The notes under the pieces: model-generated
The model's input: only the letters and a program-made list of their open reading frames with translations
Databases searched by the model: none
Told to the model about the DNA's origin: nothing
Translations under genes and position numbers: made by a program
NCBI GenBank assembly: GCA_009861545.1
Contig: VXME01000160.1
Location: 114,262 to 178,261 of the forward strand
Source of the DNA: Acidobacteriota bacterium
Lineage (GTDB): Bacteria > Acidobacteriota > Vicinamibacteria > Vicinamibacterales > UBA8438
Direction: 5' to 3'
DNA: 64,000 nt
In this document: positions 21,706 to 32,043 of the stretch, piece by piece
Layout: every line of letters starts with the position of its first letter
How positions within the stretch are numbered: the stretch's first letter is position 1

Positions 21706-23151
21706 ATGGGCAAACTGAAAGGGTTCCTCGAAATCGAACGGCAGGCGGCGCCGAAGCGGCCGGCGAGCGAGCGGGTCGCCGACTGGAACGAAGTCTACCT
21801 GCCGTACGCGACGCCGGACCTGCAGGCGCAGGGCGCCCGCTGCATGGATTGCGGCATTCCGTTCTGCCACCAGGGGTGTCCGCTCGGCAACCTGATCCCG
21901 GACTGGAACGACCTGGTCTACCGCGGCAAGTGGCGCAGCGCAATCGACCGGCTGCACAAGACGAACAACTTCCCGGAATGGACGGGACGGCTCTGCCCGG
22001 CCCCGTGCGAGGGATCGTGCGTGCTGGCAATCGACGGCGACGCCGTGACCATCAAGTCCGTGGAGCTGGCCATCGTCGAGCATGCCTTCGACGAAGGGTG
22101 GATCGCGCCGGCGCCGGCGCCGGTGCGCACGGGCAAGTCGGTGGCCGTCGTCGGGTCCGGACCGGCCGGGCTCGCCGCCGCCGATCAGCTCAACCGGGTC
22201 GGCCACACGGTCACGGTGTTCGAGAAGGCGGACCGGATCGGGGGCCTGCTGCGGTACGGCATCCCGGAGTTCAAGATGGAGAAGCGCTTCCTCGATCGCC
22301 GCGTCGACGTCATGGCGGCCGAGGGGGTGCAATTCCGAACCGGAGTCAACGTCGGCGCGGACGTCCCCGGCGAGCGGCTCCTCGCCGAGCACGATGCGCT
22401 GCTGCTCGCCGGCGGCGCCGGCTGGCCCCGCGATCTGAAGGTTCCGGGGCGGGAACTGCGCGGCATCCATTTCGCGATGGAGTACCTGACGCAGCAGAAC
22501 CGCCGCAACGAAGGCGACGCCGTGCCCGCCGCCGACGCGATCGACGCAAAGGACAAGCGGGTCGTCATCATCGGCGGCGGCGATACCGGGGCCGACTGCC
22601 TCGGCACGGTGCACCGGCAGGGAGCGGCATCCGTGGCGCAGTTCGAGCTGTTGCCCGAGCCGCCGCAGCAGCGGGACCCGGACAACCCGTGGCCGACCTG
22701 GCCCAACGTCTTCCGGGTGTCGGCGGCGCACGAAGAGGGCGGCGACCGCGTGTACTCCGTGTCGACCGAGCGCTTCTCGGGCACCGACGACGGCCGCGTC
22801 GAACGCCTGCACGGCATCAAGGTGGCGCTGCGTCGCGAGAACGGCCGGCCGACGTTCGACCGGGTCGCGGGCAGCGAGTTCGAGATGGAAGTCGACCTGG
22901 TCCTGCTCGCGATGGGCTTCCTGGGACCGGAACGGCCCGGTCTGCTCACCGAGCTCGGGGTCCGGCTGACCGACCGCGGCAACGTCTGGCGCGACGAGAA
23001 CTGGATGACCAGCGTGCCGTCCGTGTTCACCGCCGGCGACATGCAGCGCGGCCAGTCGCTCATCGTCTGGGCCATCGCCGAGGGCCGCAGCGCCGCGCGG
23101 GGCATCGACGCCTGGCTGATGGGAACATCCGACCTGCCGGCGCCCGTCTGA
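21706..23151 (+). CDS. gltD: glutamate synthase small subunit
   Basis: A 481-residue GltD, the flavoprotein that takes electrons from NAD(P)H and passes them through two [4Fe-4S] clusters to GltB. N-terminal cluster ligands are Cys46, Cys49, Cys54 and Cys58 (ARCMDCGIPFCHQGCPLGN); a second set lies in LCPAPCEGSC. The FAD site is SVAVVGSGPAGLAAADQL near residue 146 and the NADPH site is VVIIGGGDTGADCLGT near residue 286. The C terminus has the family's VFTAGDMQRGQSLIVWAIAE. The gene starts 11 bases after gltB, so the two subunits are made together. Confidence 0.96.
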   Translation: MGKLKGFLEIERQAAPKRPASERVADWNEVYLPYATPDLQAQGARCMDCGIPFCHQGCPLGNLIPDWNDLVYRGKWRSAIDRLHKTNNFPEWTGRLCPAPCEGSCVLAIDGDAVTIKSVELAIVEHAFDEGWIAPAPAPVRTGKSVAVVGSGPAGLAAADQLNRVGHTVTVFEKADRIGGLLRYGIPEFKMEKRFLDRRVDVMAAEGVQFRTGVNVGADVPGERLLAEHDALLLAGGAGWPRDLKVPGRELRGIHFAMEYLTQQNRRNEGDAVPAADAIDAKDKRVVIIGGGDTGADCLGTVHRQGAASVAQFELLPEPPQQRDPDNPWPTWPNVFRVSAAHEEGGDRVYSVSTERFSGTDDGRVERLHGIKVALRRENGRPTFDRVAGSEFEMEVDLVLLAMGFLGPERPGLLTELGVRLTDRGNVWRDENWMTSVPSVFTAGDMQRGQSLIVWAIAEGRSAARGIDAWLMGTSDLPAPV

Positions 23152-23239
23152 GATTTCCGCCGCCGGGCGCCGTACAACGTCGTCGCCGGTTCGAACGCGC
23201 ACCGCCGGCCGATTTCCACGGCAGTAGCCGCACTCGTGT

Positions 23240-23254
23240 TGGCACGTTCTTTGA
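23240..23254 (+). promoter_or_regulatory. candidate sigma-54 promoter of the NifA-like activator gene
   Basis: TGGCAC, five bases, then TTGA keeps the exact -24/-12 spacing of the sigma-54 consensus (TGGCAC-N5-TTGC) but has A in place of the last C, so it is one mismatch from ideal at an important base. It lies about 95 bases before the activator start. If used, it would let the gene be driven by sigma-54 activators, possibly its own product. Confidence 0.35.
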
Positions 23255-23349
23255 ATTGCCACAGGGGGATGGCTACTCGATCGCGTACCGCAAGCGCCGC
23301 AAGGTCCCGTGAACGGCTGGCGTCCCCGGCCTCCGGCGAGTCGCGCCCC

Positions 23350-24897
<1,548 letters not shown>

Positions 24898-24909
24898 AAA
24901 CGGCGCATG

Positions 24910-24949
24910 ACAATAATGTCGTCACACCAAATAATGGAGACATTATTGT
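24910..24949. promoter_or_regulatory. perfect 11-bp dyad, distal candidate enhancer site for glnK-amtB
   Basis: ACAATAATGTC (24910-24920) and its exact reverse complement (24939-24949) are separated by 18 bases. Each arm is itself of the form ACA-N4-TGT. It begins 12 bases after the activator's stop codon but lacks a T-run, and its arms are AT-rich, so it is a poor terminator. Its centre is about 330 bases upstream of the predicted glnK transcription start. Confidence 0.5.
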
Positions 24950-25101
24950 TGAATCCTTATCTCCCACAGACCCCGGTCGGACCGCGGTCTGCCCGCGACT
25001 ATCCACCGATAATCCATCATTTACCGAATACAAACGACCCCGGCTCCGCTTCCGGCGTTCGCGCGACAGGATCGACCAATTCGTTCGATTTCTCCTACTG
25101 A

Positions 25102-25140
25102 CAAAAATGTAGAACGTGGCTTTCGTGCTACATTTTTGTA
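25102..25140. promoter_or_regulatory. perfect 12-bp dyad, proximal candidate enhancer site for glnK-amtB
   Basis: ACAAAAATGTAG (25102-25113) and its exact reverse complement (25129-25140) are separated by 15 bases. The first ten bases of each arm differ from those of the dyad at 24910 at one position, and half-site centres are 29 bases apart here against 30 there, close to three helical turns. The centre lies about 135 bases upstream of the predicted sigma-54 start, a normal place for an activator binding site. Confidence 0.6.
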
Positions 25141-25230
25141 GAACTACTGCGCCCGGCGCGCACCAGCGGCCGGGCCCGGACGGTTGGGGATTCACCCGCT
25201 TTCCAACGATTGATCCCCATCCGACCGATC

Positions 25231-25246
25231 TGGCCCGCATCTTGCT
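25231..25246 (+). promoter_or_regulatory. sigma-54 promoter of glnK-amtB
   Basis: TGGCCC, five bases, then TTGCT matches the sigma-54 consensus (TGGCMC-N5-TTGCW) at every conserved position with correct spacing. Transcription should begin near 25257, leaving about 43 bases before the glnK start. The stretch 24898-25230 upstream holds two activator-site-like dyads and otherwise no gene. Confidence 0.8.
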
Positions 25247-25299
25247 TTGTCACTTCGCGTCGCTCTTGGCGTGCCCGAAACCCGTTCTGGAGACAGCTC

Positions 25300-25638
25300 A
25301 TGAAACTCATCACGGCCATCATCAAGCCACACATGCTCGACGGGGTGCGCGACGCGCTCTCGAAGTCGGGGATCAAGGGACTGACCGTCACCGAAGTCAA
25401 GGGCTTCGGACGGCAGAAGGGTCACACCGAGGTCTACCGCGGCGTCGAGTACTCCGTCGACTTCGTGCCCAAGGTGAAGATCGAGATCGTCACCGACGAC
25501 GAGCACGTCGCCTCGGCCATCGCATCGATCACGGAGTCCGCCCGCACCGGCGAGATCGGCGACGGGAAGATCTTCGTCAGCGATATCGGGCAGGCGATCC
25601 GAATTCGCACGGGCGAGTCGGATTCGGCCGCACTCTAG
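25300..25638 (+). CDS. glnK: PII nitrogen regulatory protein (GlnK type)
   Basis: A 112-residue PII signal protein. It binds ATP/ADP and 2-oxoglutarate and reports nitrogen status to targets. The T-loop [20 protein letters not shown] holds Tyr51, the residue uridylylated by GlnD. The B-loop signature [14 protein letters not shown] is near residue 87 and the C-loop includes RIRTGE. It is called GlnK because it is directly followed by amtB (32 bases), whose pore it should block when ammonium is plentiful. Start is ATG 25300 with GGAG eight bases upstream. Driven by the sigma-54 promoter at 25231. Confidence 0.95.
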   Translation: MKLITAIIKPHMLDGVRDALSKSGIKGLTVTEVKGFGRQKGHTEVYRGVEYSVDFVPKVKIEIVTDDEHVASAIASITESARTGEIGDGKIFVSDIGQAIRIRTGESDSAAL

Positions 25639-25670
25639 GGGAATCAAGGACGACCAACAAGGACAACGTG

Positions 25671-26972
25671 ATGAAACATACACCTCGCCGCTCATTCGGC
25701 CGCCTGTTCCTGCTCGCGCTGTTCGGCGTCACGCTGCTGCCGCACGCCGCGCTCGCCCAGGACGTGTCGGACGAGATGTTCGCCGTCAACAACACCTGGA
25801 TGCTCGTGGCGACGTTCCTCGTCTTCATCATGCATCTCGGCTTCGCCTGTCTCGAGTCGGGACTGACGCAGGCGAAGAACGCCGTCAACATCCTGTTCAA
25901 GAACACGGGCGTCATCTCGATAGGCCTGATCACGTACGCCTTCGTCGGCTTCAACCTGATGTATCCGGGCGACTTCAACGGCTACGTCGGGTTCGCCGGA
26001 TTCGGGATCGACGCGGGCGCGGAAGGCGTGACCAGCGCCTACAACACCGGCTATACGTACTGGACCGACTTCATCTTCCAGGCGATGTTCGCCGCGACGG
26101 CCGCCACGATCGTCTCCGGCGCCGTCGCCGAGCGGATCAAGCTGAACTCGTTCCTGATCTTCACGACGATCTACGTCGCGATCTTCTACACGATCGCCGG
26201 CTCGTGGAAGTGGGGCGGCGGCTGGCTGGACCAGATGGGGTTCTACGACTTCGCCGGCTCCACCCTAGTGCACTCGGTCGGCGGCTGGGGCGCGCTCGCC
26301 GGTGTCATCGTGCTCGGTCCGCGGATCGGGAAGTACGGCGCGCATGCGAAACCGATCGCCGGACACAGCATGCCGCTGGCGACCATCGGCGTCTTCCTGC
26401 TCTGGCTCGGCTGGTTCGGGTTCAACGGCGGCTCGGTGCTGAGCGCCGACCCCGGCCTGGTCTCGCTGGTCTTCGTGACGACCGCGCTGGCCGCGGCGGC
26501 CGGCGTCATCGGCGCCATGATCACCTCCTGGTCCGTCCAGCACAAGCCGGACCTGTCGATGGTCCTCAACGGCGCACTCGCCGGCCTCGTGGGCATCACC
26601 GCGGGGGCCGACGTGGTGAGCGTCAACGCTTCCATCCTGATCGGCCTCATCGCCGGGATCATCGTCGTCGGCTCGGTGCTCTACATCGACCGCGCGAAGC
26701 TCGACGATCCGGTCGGGGCGATTTCCGTCCACCTCGTCTGCGGCATCTGGGGCACCCTGGCGGTCGGGATCTTCAGCGCGGACCATTCCTTCGTCACGCA
26801 GTTGATCGGCGTCCTGGCGTACGGCGCCCTCTCGTTCCTGGGCGCGTTGCTCATCTTCTTCGCGCTGCACAAGAGCATCGGCCTCCGCGTCAGCGAGGAA
26901 GAGGAGCGGATGGGTCTCGACGTCGGCGAGCACGGCATGGAGGCCTACGGCGGATTCCAGATCACGCACTAG
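25671..26972 (+). CDS. amtB: ammonium transporter
   Basis: A 433-residue Amt protein with an N-terminal signal peptide (cleavage near ALA-Q, residue 28) and eleven predicted membrane helices. Family features are NNTWMLVATFLVFIMHLGFA, LVHSVGGWGALAGVIVLGPR with the first pore His, GWFGFNGGS, and AISVHLVCGIWGTLAVGIF with the second pore His. The C-terminal tail after the last helix (SEEEERMGLDVGEHGMEAYG) is the conserved cytoplasmic segment that couples subunits and touches GlnK. It conducts ammonium into the cell under low nitrogen. In operon with glnK; a strong hairpin follows its stop. Confidence 0.95.
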   Translation: MKHTPRRSFGRLFLLALFGVTLLPHAALAQDVSDEMFAVNNTWMLVATFLVFIMHLGFACLESGLTQAKNAVNILFKNTGVISIGLITYAFVGFNLMYPGDFNGYVGFAGFGIDAGAEGVTSAYNTGYTYWTDFIFQAMFAATAATIVSGAVAERIKLNSFLIFTTIYVAIFYTIAGSWKWGGGWLDQMGFYDFAGSTLVHSVGGWGALAGVIVLGPRIGKYGAHAKPIAGHSMPLATIGVFLLWLGWFGFNGGSVLSADPGLVSLVFVTTALAAAAGVIGAMITSWSVQHKPDLSMVLNGALAGLVGITAGADVVSVNASILIGLIAGIIVVGSVLYIDRAKLDDPVGAISVHLVCGIWGTLAVGIFSADHSFVTQLIGVLAYGALSFLGALLIFFALHKSIGLRVSEEEERMGLDVGEHGMEAYGGFQITH

Positions 26973-26990
26973 TAGGCCGGCGCGGGCTGC

Positions 26991-27022
26991 GGCGGACGTT
27001 CGGAACCTTCCGGGCGTCCGCC
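26991..27022 (+). terminator. long hairpin after amtB
   Basis: GGCGGACG (26991-26998) pairs with CGTCCGCC (27015-27022), and inside it CGGAA pairs with TTCCG, with small internal bulges. It begins 18 bases after the amtB stop. There is no T-run, so it may slow rather than stop polymerase or protect the 3' end of the glnK-amtB message before the porin gene. Confidence 0.5.
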
Positions 27023-27096
27023 GGGGCCGGCCGATTGGCAATCGGAAACCGGGGCCGCCTCACCGCGCCCCACCACTGGAGGAGAGCGTCAACGTC

Positions 27097-27915
27097 ATGC
27101 ACAGATCAACCAGTCGCTTCATCGTTCTCGCGTTCACCTGCGCCGCAGCGGCCGGCACGGCCGCCGCTCCCGCGGCCGCGCAGGACATGGGCAACAACGG
27201 CAACGTGAGCCTCTCGAGCGGCGTGGACATCGTCAACCAGTACTACTTCCGCGGCATCGTCCAGGAGACCGGCGGATTCATCGCGCAGCCGTTCCTCGAC
27301 GGCAGCATCAGCTTCGGCGCGGCGTCGATCACCGCGGGCACCTGGAGCAGCCTGCACTCGACCGACGACCCGAACGCGTTCGACGGAGCTCCCGCCAGCT
27401 TCTACGAGACCGACTTCTATGCCGGCATCGGCGGCGCGGCAGGCCCGGTCGGTCTCGACGTGACCTACACCGCATACATGAGCCCGCGCGGGAGTTGGGG
27501 AACCGTCAAGGAGCTCGCGCTCGGCTTCAGCCTCGACAACGTCGCCGCTCCGTACGCGACGGTCGCGTTCGAGGTCTCCGGGAATGCCGCGGGAGACAGC
27601 GGGGGCACCTATTTCGAGCTGGGCATCGAGCCGTCCGCTCCGCTCGACGACGCTCCGGTCAGCTTGTCGTTTCCGGTTGCCATCGGCCTGAGCCCGAGCA
27701 ATTACTACAATCCCGGCGGCGTCAACCATGCCTTCGGATTCTTCAGCGCCGGTGCGTCGATCGGCATCCCGCTGAACGTTCCCGAGGGGTACGGCGAATG
27801 GGGACTGGGCCTCGGCGTCAGCGCCCTGGTCTTCGGTGAGGGTCTCAAGCAGATCAACGGCGACGACAGCGGCGCGAAGCTCATTGCGCTGTTCGGACTC
27901 AGCCTCGGCTACTAG
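27097..27915 (+). CDS. TorF-family putative outer-membrane porin, copy 1
   Basis: A 272-residue exported protein with a signal peptide (cleavage near AAAQ, residue 28). The mature start GNVSLSSGVDIVNQYYFRGI matches the opening of TorF-type putative porins, which begin with a short strand and an FRGI segment. Alternating hydrophobic/polar strands and a final aromatic residue (LFGLSLGY) are typical of outer-membrane beta-barrels. Other landmarks are TYTAYMSPRGSWGTVKEL and LSPSNYYNPGG. A GGAGGAG ribosome site precedes the start. It lies downstream of amtB and is a paralogue of the next gene. It may let ammonium or small nitrogen compounds across the outer membrane, but that is inference from position. 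Confidence 0.75.
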   Translation: MHRSTSRFIVLAFTCAAAAGTAAAPAAAQDMGNNGNVSLSSGVDIVNQYYFRGIVQETGGFIAQPFLDGSISFGAASITAGTWSSLHSTDDPNAFDGAPASFYETDFYAGIGGAAGPVGLDVTYTAYMSPRGSWGTVKELALGFSLDNVAAPYATVAFEVSGNAAGDSGGTYFELGIEPSAPLDDAPVSLSFPVAIGLSPSNYYNPGGVNHAFGFFSAGASIGIPLNVPEGYGEWGLGLGVSALVFGEGLKQINGDDSGAKLIALFGLSLGY

Positions 27916-27965
27916 GAATTTGCGACTCTGCTTTCCTCCTCCTCGGCGGAGTCACAAACGTGGGC

Positions 27966-27991
27966 GCCGGAGGGTACGCCAGCCCTCCGGC
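27966..27991 (+). terminator. GC-rich hairpin after the first porin gene
   Basis: GCCGGAGGG (27966-27974) and CCCTCCGGC (27983-27991) form a perfect 9-bp stem with an 8-base loop, 50 bases after the stop codon. No T-run follows. It could be a terminator-like or stabilising structure; the rest of the 234-base gap holds only a weak TAAGAT -10-like element before the second porin gene. Confidence 0.45.
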
Positions 27992-28149
27992 TCCCGCACT
28001 CTGCGGCGCCGAGCCGCCCGGCGCTCGCGGCGGGACGCCGCGGATGGGAAACCCGGTCCATGCGTCCGGATCTTGGTAAGATACGCCGGTTGGGGCAAGC
28101 AACGGCGCGGCACGCCGTCCATGGACCTTGCGAGGGGAGGGACGTTTCG

Positions 28150-29010
28150 ATGATCGAGCGACGTCGCGTCGCGGTGGCGTACGCATGTGCACTCGTGATC
28201 GCCGGGTCGGTGGCGGCGACGCCCCGAACCGCGTCCGCGCAGCCGAACGGCGGACGGATCGCTTTCAACATGGGACTCGACACGAGTCATGCATACTTCT
28301 TCCGCGGCATCAGGCAAGAGCGCGACGGAGTCATCGTGCAGCCATATGCCGACGCCACGATCATGCTTCTCGAGGGAGGCGAGGGCCTCAACTCCATCGG
28401 TTTCACCGTCGGCCAGTGGAACAGCTTTCATTCCTCGGGCCGGGGCACGACGTCCGGTCCGCACACATGGTACGAGTCGGACTTCTTCACCGGTTTCACC
28501 CTAGAGCTGGAGAACTGGGAGGCCGGCGTCTCCTACACGGCATACATGAGTCCGAGCCACTCTTTCGGCACGGTCCAGGAAATCGGGATCAACCTGGGCC
28601 TGGACGATACCGGCGTGACCATGCTTCCGCTGCCTCTGCAACCCCACCTCGCCCTGGCCATCGAGGTTAACGGGCAGGCTGACGGCGGGGCGAGCGAGGG
28701 AGTGTACTTCGAGCTCGGCATCGAGCCGGGCTTCGATCTCGCGGGAGGTTCCCTGTCGTTGGGCGTCCCGCTCACCCTGGGCATGAGCCTCAACAACTAC
28801 TACGAGGACGGGGGGCTCACCAACGACACTTTCGGCTACCTCGATCTGGGTCTCGTCCTCGGCATGCCTCTGAACGTCCCGGAATCCTTCGGCAGTTGGG
28901 AGCTTTCGGGAGGCGCACACATGCTGCTGCTCGGCCGCTATCTGGAATCGCTCAACGGCGGCCGCCAGTATCAGGCCATCGGCTCGCTCGGTCTCTCCAT
29001 CGGCTACTGA
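28150..29010 (+). CDS. TorF-family putative outer-membrane porin, copy 2
   Basis: A 286-residue paralogue of the preceding porin. It has a signal peptide (cleavage after ASA-Q near residue 31), the same opening (IAFNMGLDTSHAYFFRGIRQ), the same middle (SYTAYMSPSHSFGTVQEIG) and a barrel-like end (IGSLGLSIGY). The shared order of motifs with moderate identity points to an old tandem duplication. ATG 28150 is used because it starts the signal peptide and follows GAGGGAGG. It lies 24 bases upstream of glnD and probably shares transcription with it. Function unknown; position suggests a link to nitrogen uptake. Confidence 0.75.
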   Translation: MIERRRVAVAYACALVIAGSVAATPRTASAQPNGGRIAFNMGLDTSHAYFFRGIRQERDGVIVQPYADATIMLLEGGEGLNSIGFTVGQWNSFHSSGRGTTSGPHTWYESDFFTGFTLELENWEAGVSYTAYMSPSHSFGTVQEIGINLGLDDTGVTMLPLPLQPHLALAIEVNGQADGGASEGVYFELGIEPGFDLAGGSLSLGVPLTLGMSLNNYYEDGGLTNDTFGYLDLGLVLGMPLNVPESFGSWELSGGAHMLLLGRYLESLNGGRQYQAIGSLGLSIGY

Positions 29011-29034
29011 CACTTCGCGAGTCTCCAGGCTGTG

Positions 29035-31617
29035 ATGCTTCAGTCAGACCCCGCGGCCACGCCCGGCGACACCCGGTCACGGGGAGCGCTCTCCACCCTG
29101 TCCACACGTCTGGCCGAAGCCCGCGAGGAGCTCCGCGCGGCGGCGGCCCGGGCACGGGCGGGGGTCCGGACCCTGCGCCGCTACTCGACGCGCATCGACG
29201 ACATCCTGAAGGACATCTACGAGGCCGGCCGCCAGCTCACGGACAAGCCGACCGCCCTGATTCCACTGGGCGGATACGGACGCCGCCATCTCTGCCAGTG
29301 CTCCGACATCGACCTGCTGATCGTCGTCGACGGGGAGATCGGCGCACCGGAGGAGCGGTTTCTGCGGGCGATCCTGCATCCGCTCTGGGACCTCGGCCTG
29401 GAGGTCGGGCACCAGGTACGCCGGGTAGCGGAATTCGGCGAGCCGGAGGCGGACAACCCGGAGTACCTCGCCGCACTGCTGGACGCGCGGTTTCTGGTCG
29501 GTGACGCGAACGTGTTCGAGCGCTCCGCCAAAGCCTGCCTGGCTGCCGAATCCCCCTGGCGCGCTCCGATGCGGGCGGCGCTGATCGATCTGGCGCGGCA
29601 GCGCCACGGGCAGTTCAACCACACCGTGTTCCAGCTCGAGCCGGACATCAAGGACGCCCCGGGGGGGCTGCGTGACGCGACCGCCATCCGGCTGTTGGCC
29701 CGCATGGCCCGCGGCACGCCGGGAGAGCCGTACACCGACGTCGGACGCCTAGACGAGGCCGAGGACTTCATGTTGCGGGTCCGCTCCATCGTCCACATGG
29801 AGCGAAAACACAACGTCAACGTCCTCGACCATGGCATGCAGGAGGTCGTCGCGGAGCGCTTCGGATCGCCGGGCGACCAGAAGCGGCGGCAGGTCGAGCT
29901 GCTGATGAGCACCTACTACCACCATGCGCGGCGGATCGACCGCTCCATGATGACCGTGCTCAAGTCGTCTCAGGCGCCCCCGGACCGGAACCGGACCGTC
30001 AAGCCGATCGGGGACGACCTCGAGACCGCGTGGGACGGCATCCGGTTCGTCGACGGCACCCTCGCCTCGATCCAGCCGCAGAGCTGGCTCCGACCGTTCG
30101 AGGCTGCGCTGAACGAAGACGCGGAAGTGTCCGAGCAGGTGCTCACCTGCATCGAACGCCACGGGGAGCGCTACGCGCCGGAGAGCTTCTTCCCCACCGA
30201 CCAGGAACGCGACCGGCTGCTGCGGGTGCTGCGTCCGCGGCCGGGTCTGTACGCACGGCTCTCCGACATGCACGAGCGCGGCCTGCTGGGCAGGATGTTC
30301 CCCGAGTTCCAGAAGGTCTACTGCCTGGTCGTGCGCGACTTCTACCACAAGTACACGGTCGACGAGCACACGCTGCGCACCATCCGCAACGTGGAGCACC
30401 TGTGCACGCCGCGAACGGACAGCCGGAAGCGCTTCGCCGGGGTGCTCCGCGAGCTGGAGCAGCCTGAGCTGCTGGTGCTGGCTCTGCTGTTCCACGACGT
30501 CGGCAAGTGGACCAACAAGAACCACTCGGAAGAGGGGGTGCGCATGGCGATCGGGGCGTTGCGCCGCCTCCGGCTCCCCGAGAAGTCGATCGCGACGGTC
30601 GAGTTCCTGATCCGGCACCACCTGCAGATGTCCGTGCTGGCGTTCAGACGCGACGTGGAGGATCCCGAGACCGCGACGCAGTTCGCCCGACTGGTCGGTA
30701 CCGAGGAGCGGCTGAAGCTGCTCTGCCTGCTGACCCTCGCCGACGTCGACGCGGTCAGCCCCGGCGTCATGACGCCGTGGAAGGAGGAGATGCTGTGGCG
30801 TCTCTACGTCGAGACCTACAACCGTCTGACCCTCGGCTACAGTGACGACGCGATCGAGGACGCGGACGCGGTCCGGGAAGAGCTGAGCGCCCAGCGGCCC
30901 GCCGACGTGTCCGCGGCGGATCTCGATGCGTTCATCGAGGGACTCCCCCGGCGCTACCTGCGCGTGGTCGACCAACCGCGGGTCTACGAGCACGTCCGGC
31001 TCGCGCGCGGGCTGGAGCCGCGGGAGGTCCGGTCGCTGCTGGAACAGAAGGACGCCGCGTGGGAGCTCAGCACGATCGCGCTGGATCAACCCGGCCTGTT
31101 CGCGAACGTGTGCGGCGTCCTCTCGTACTTCGGCATGGACATTCTGCGCGGACAGGCGATGACCAACCGGCACGGCCTGGTGCTGGACATCTTTCAGTTC
31201 GCGGACCAGGAAGGGTATCTGCGGCTGAACCAGGTGGCCCGCGACGAGCTGACGGCGCTGCTCGAGGATGTCATCGCCGGCAACGTCGACATCGCCGACA
31301 AGCTGCGCGGGCGCTGGGGATCGCGTTCGACCGGCCGCCCGCAGCAACCGATGCGGCCGACCGTACGTTTCAACAATCACTACTCCCGGCGGTTCACGGT
31401 ACTCGAGGTGGTGGCCGCGAACGCCTGGGGTCTGCTCTATCGTCTCAGCCACGTCCTGTCGGCCCGCGGCTGCAACATCGACCTCGTGCTGATCTCGACC
31501 GAGGGCACGCTGGCCATCGACGTCTTCCACATCACCAAGGATCGCGCCAAGCTCTCGGACGAGGAACAGCGGGCGCTGACCGACGAGTTGCAGGAGACCC
31601 TCGCCGCCGGCGCATGA
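29035..31617 (+). CDS. glnD: bifunctional uridylyltransferase / uridylyl-removing enzyme
   Basis: An 860-residue GlnD, the nitrogen sensor that adds UMP to PII when glutamine is low and removes it when glutamine is high. The nucleotidyltransferase domain has GGYGRRHLCQCSDIDLLIV from residue 79. The HD domain that removes UMP has LLFHDVGK with His487-Asp488. Two C-terminal ACT domains that sense glutamine start near residue 680 (LSTIALDQPGLFANVCGVLS) and 785 (TVLEVVAANAWGLLYRLSHV). ATG 29035 is used; a GTG directly before it is possible. Its targets glnK and glnB are both in the window, glnB 19 bases downstream. Confidence 0.95.
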   Translation: MLQSDPAATPGDTRSRGALSTLSTRLAEAREELRAAAARARAGVRTLRRYSTRIDDILKDIYEAGRQLTDKPTALIPLGGYGRRHLCQCSDIDLLIVVDGEIGAPEERFLRAILHPLWDLGLEVGHQVRRVAEFGEPEADNPEYLAALLDARFLVGDANVFERSAKACLAAESPWRAPMRAALIDLARQRHGQFNHTVFQLEPDIKDAPGGLRDATAIRLLARMARGTPGEPYTDVGRLDEAEDFMLRVRSIVHMERKHNVNVLDHGMQEVVAERFGSPGDQKRRQVELLMSTYYHHARRIDRSMMTVLKSSQAPPDRNRTVKPIGDDLETAWDGIRFVDGTLASIQPQSWLRPFEAALNEDAEVSEQVLTCIERHGERYAPESFFPTDQERDRLLRVLRPRPGLYARLSDMHERGLLGRMFPEFQKVYCLVVRDFYHKYTVDEHTLRTIRNVEHLCTPRTDSRKRFAGVLRELEQPELLVLALLFHDVGKWTNKNHSEEGVRMAIGALRRLRLPEKSIATVEFLIRHHLQMSVLAFRRDVEDPETATQFARLVGTEERLKLLCLLTLADVDAVSPGVMTPWKEEMLWRLYVETYNRLTLGYSDDAIEDADAVREELSAQRPADVSAADLDAFIEGLPRRYLRVVDQPRVYEHVRLARGLEPREVRSLLEQKDAAWELSTIALDQPGLFANVCGVLSYFGMDILRGQAMTNRHGLVLDIFQFADQEGYLRLNQVARDELTALLEDVIAGNVDIADKLRGRWGSRSTGRPQQPMRPTVRFNNHYSRRFTVLEVVAANAWGLLYRLSHVLSARGCNIDLVLISTEGTLAIDVFHITKDRAKLSDEEQRALTDELQETLAAGA

Positions 31618-31636
31618 GCCGCGCACAGATATCGCC

Positions 31637-31969
31637 ATGAAGATGATCGAGGCCATCGTCCGCCCCAACCGGGTCGACGCCATCAAGGACGCGCTTGCGA
31701 AGCAGGACATCTCGGGCATCACGGTCAGCGAGGTGCGCGGCCACGGCCGCCAGCGCGGCCATACGACCGTGTACCGGGGCCGGGAGTACGACATCAGCCT
31801 GCTGCCCAAGGCCAAGATCGAGGTCGTGGTGGCCGACGACATGGTCGAGGCCGCGATCGACGCCATCATGGATGCGGCGCGGACAGGTGAGATCGGGGAC
31901 GGGCGGGTCTTCGTGCTGCCGGTCGAGCAGAGCCGGATTATTCGGACGGGTGAGCGGGACGTCGTGTAG
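31637..31969 (+). CDS. glnB: PII nitrogen regulatory protein (GlnB type)
   Basis: A 110-residue second PII protein. Tyr51 is kept in the T-loop (GHGRQRGHTTVYRGREYDIS), as are the TGEIGDGRVFVLPV B-loop and RIIRTGERD. It differs from GlnK in the T-loop tip and has LLPKAK where GlnK has FVPKVK. Its place between glnD and glnA suggests it reports to glutamine synthetase control (GlnE) and not to the transporter. It lies 19 bases after glnD and 74 bases before glnA. Confidence 0.95.
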   Translation: MKMIEAIVRPNRVDAIKDALAKQDISGITVSEVRGHGRQRGHTTVYRGREYDISLLPKAKIEVVVADDMVEAAIDAIMDAARTGEIGDGRVFVLPVEQSRIIRTGERDVV

Positions 31970-32043
31970 CGGGCGGGCGTGCCCGCAACGGCTCGGCGTC
32001 ACGCGCAGGGTAGGCACCATTTCGCAGAACGAGAGGTAACCGA

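Noticed and set aside
29749..31869. 706-codon open frame antisense to glnD and glnB
   Set aside because: Shadow of glnD; no recognisable domain, and it runs across gene boundaries of the true strand.
32015..32035. Sigma-54-like AGGCAC...CGC upstream of glnA
   Set aside because: The distance between the GG and GC elements is one base too short and the first base is wrong; sigma-54 does not tolerate spacing changes.
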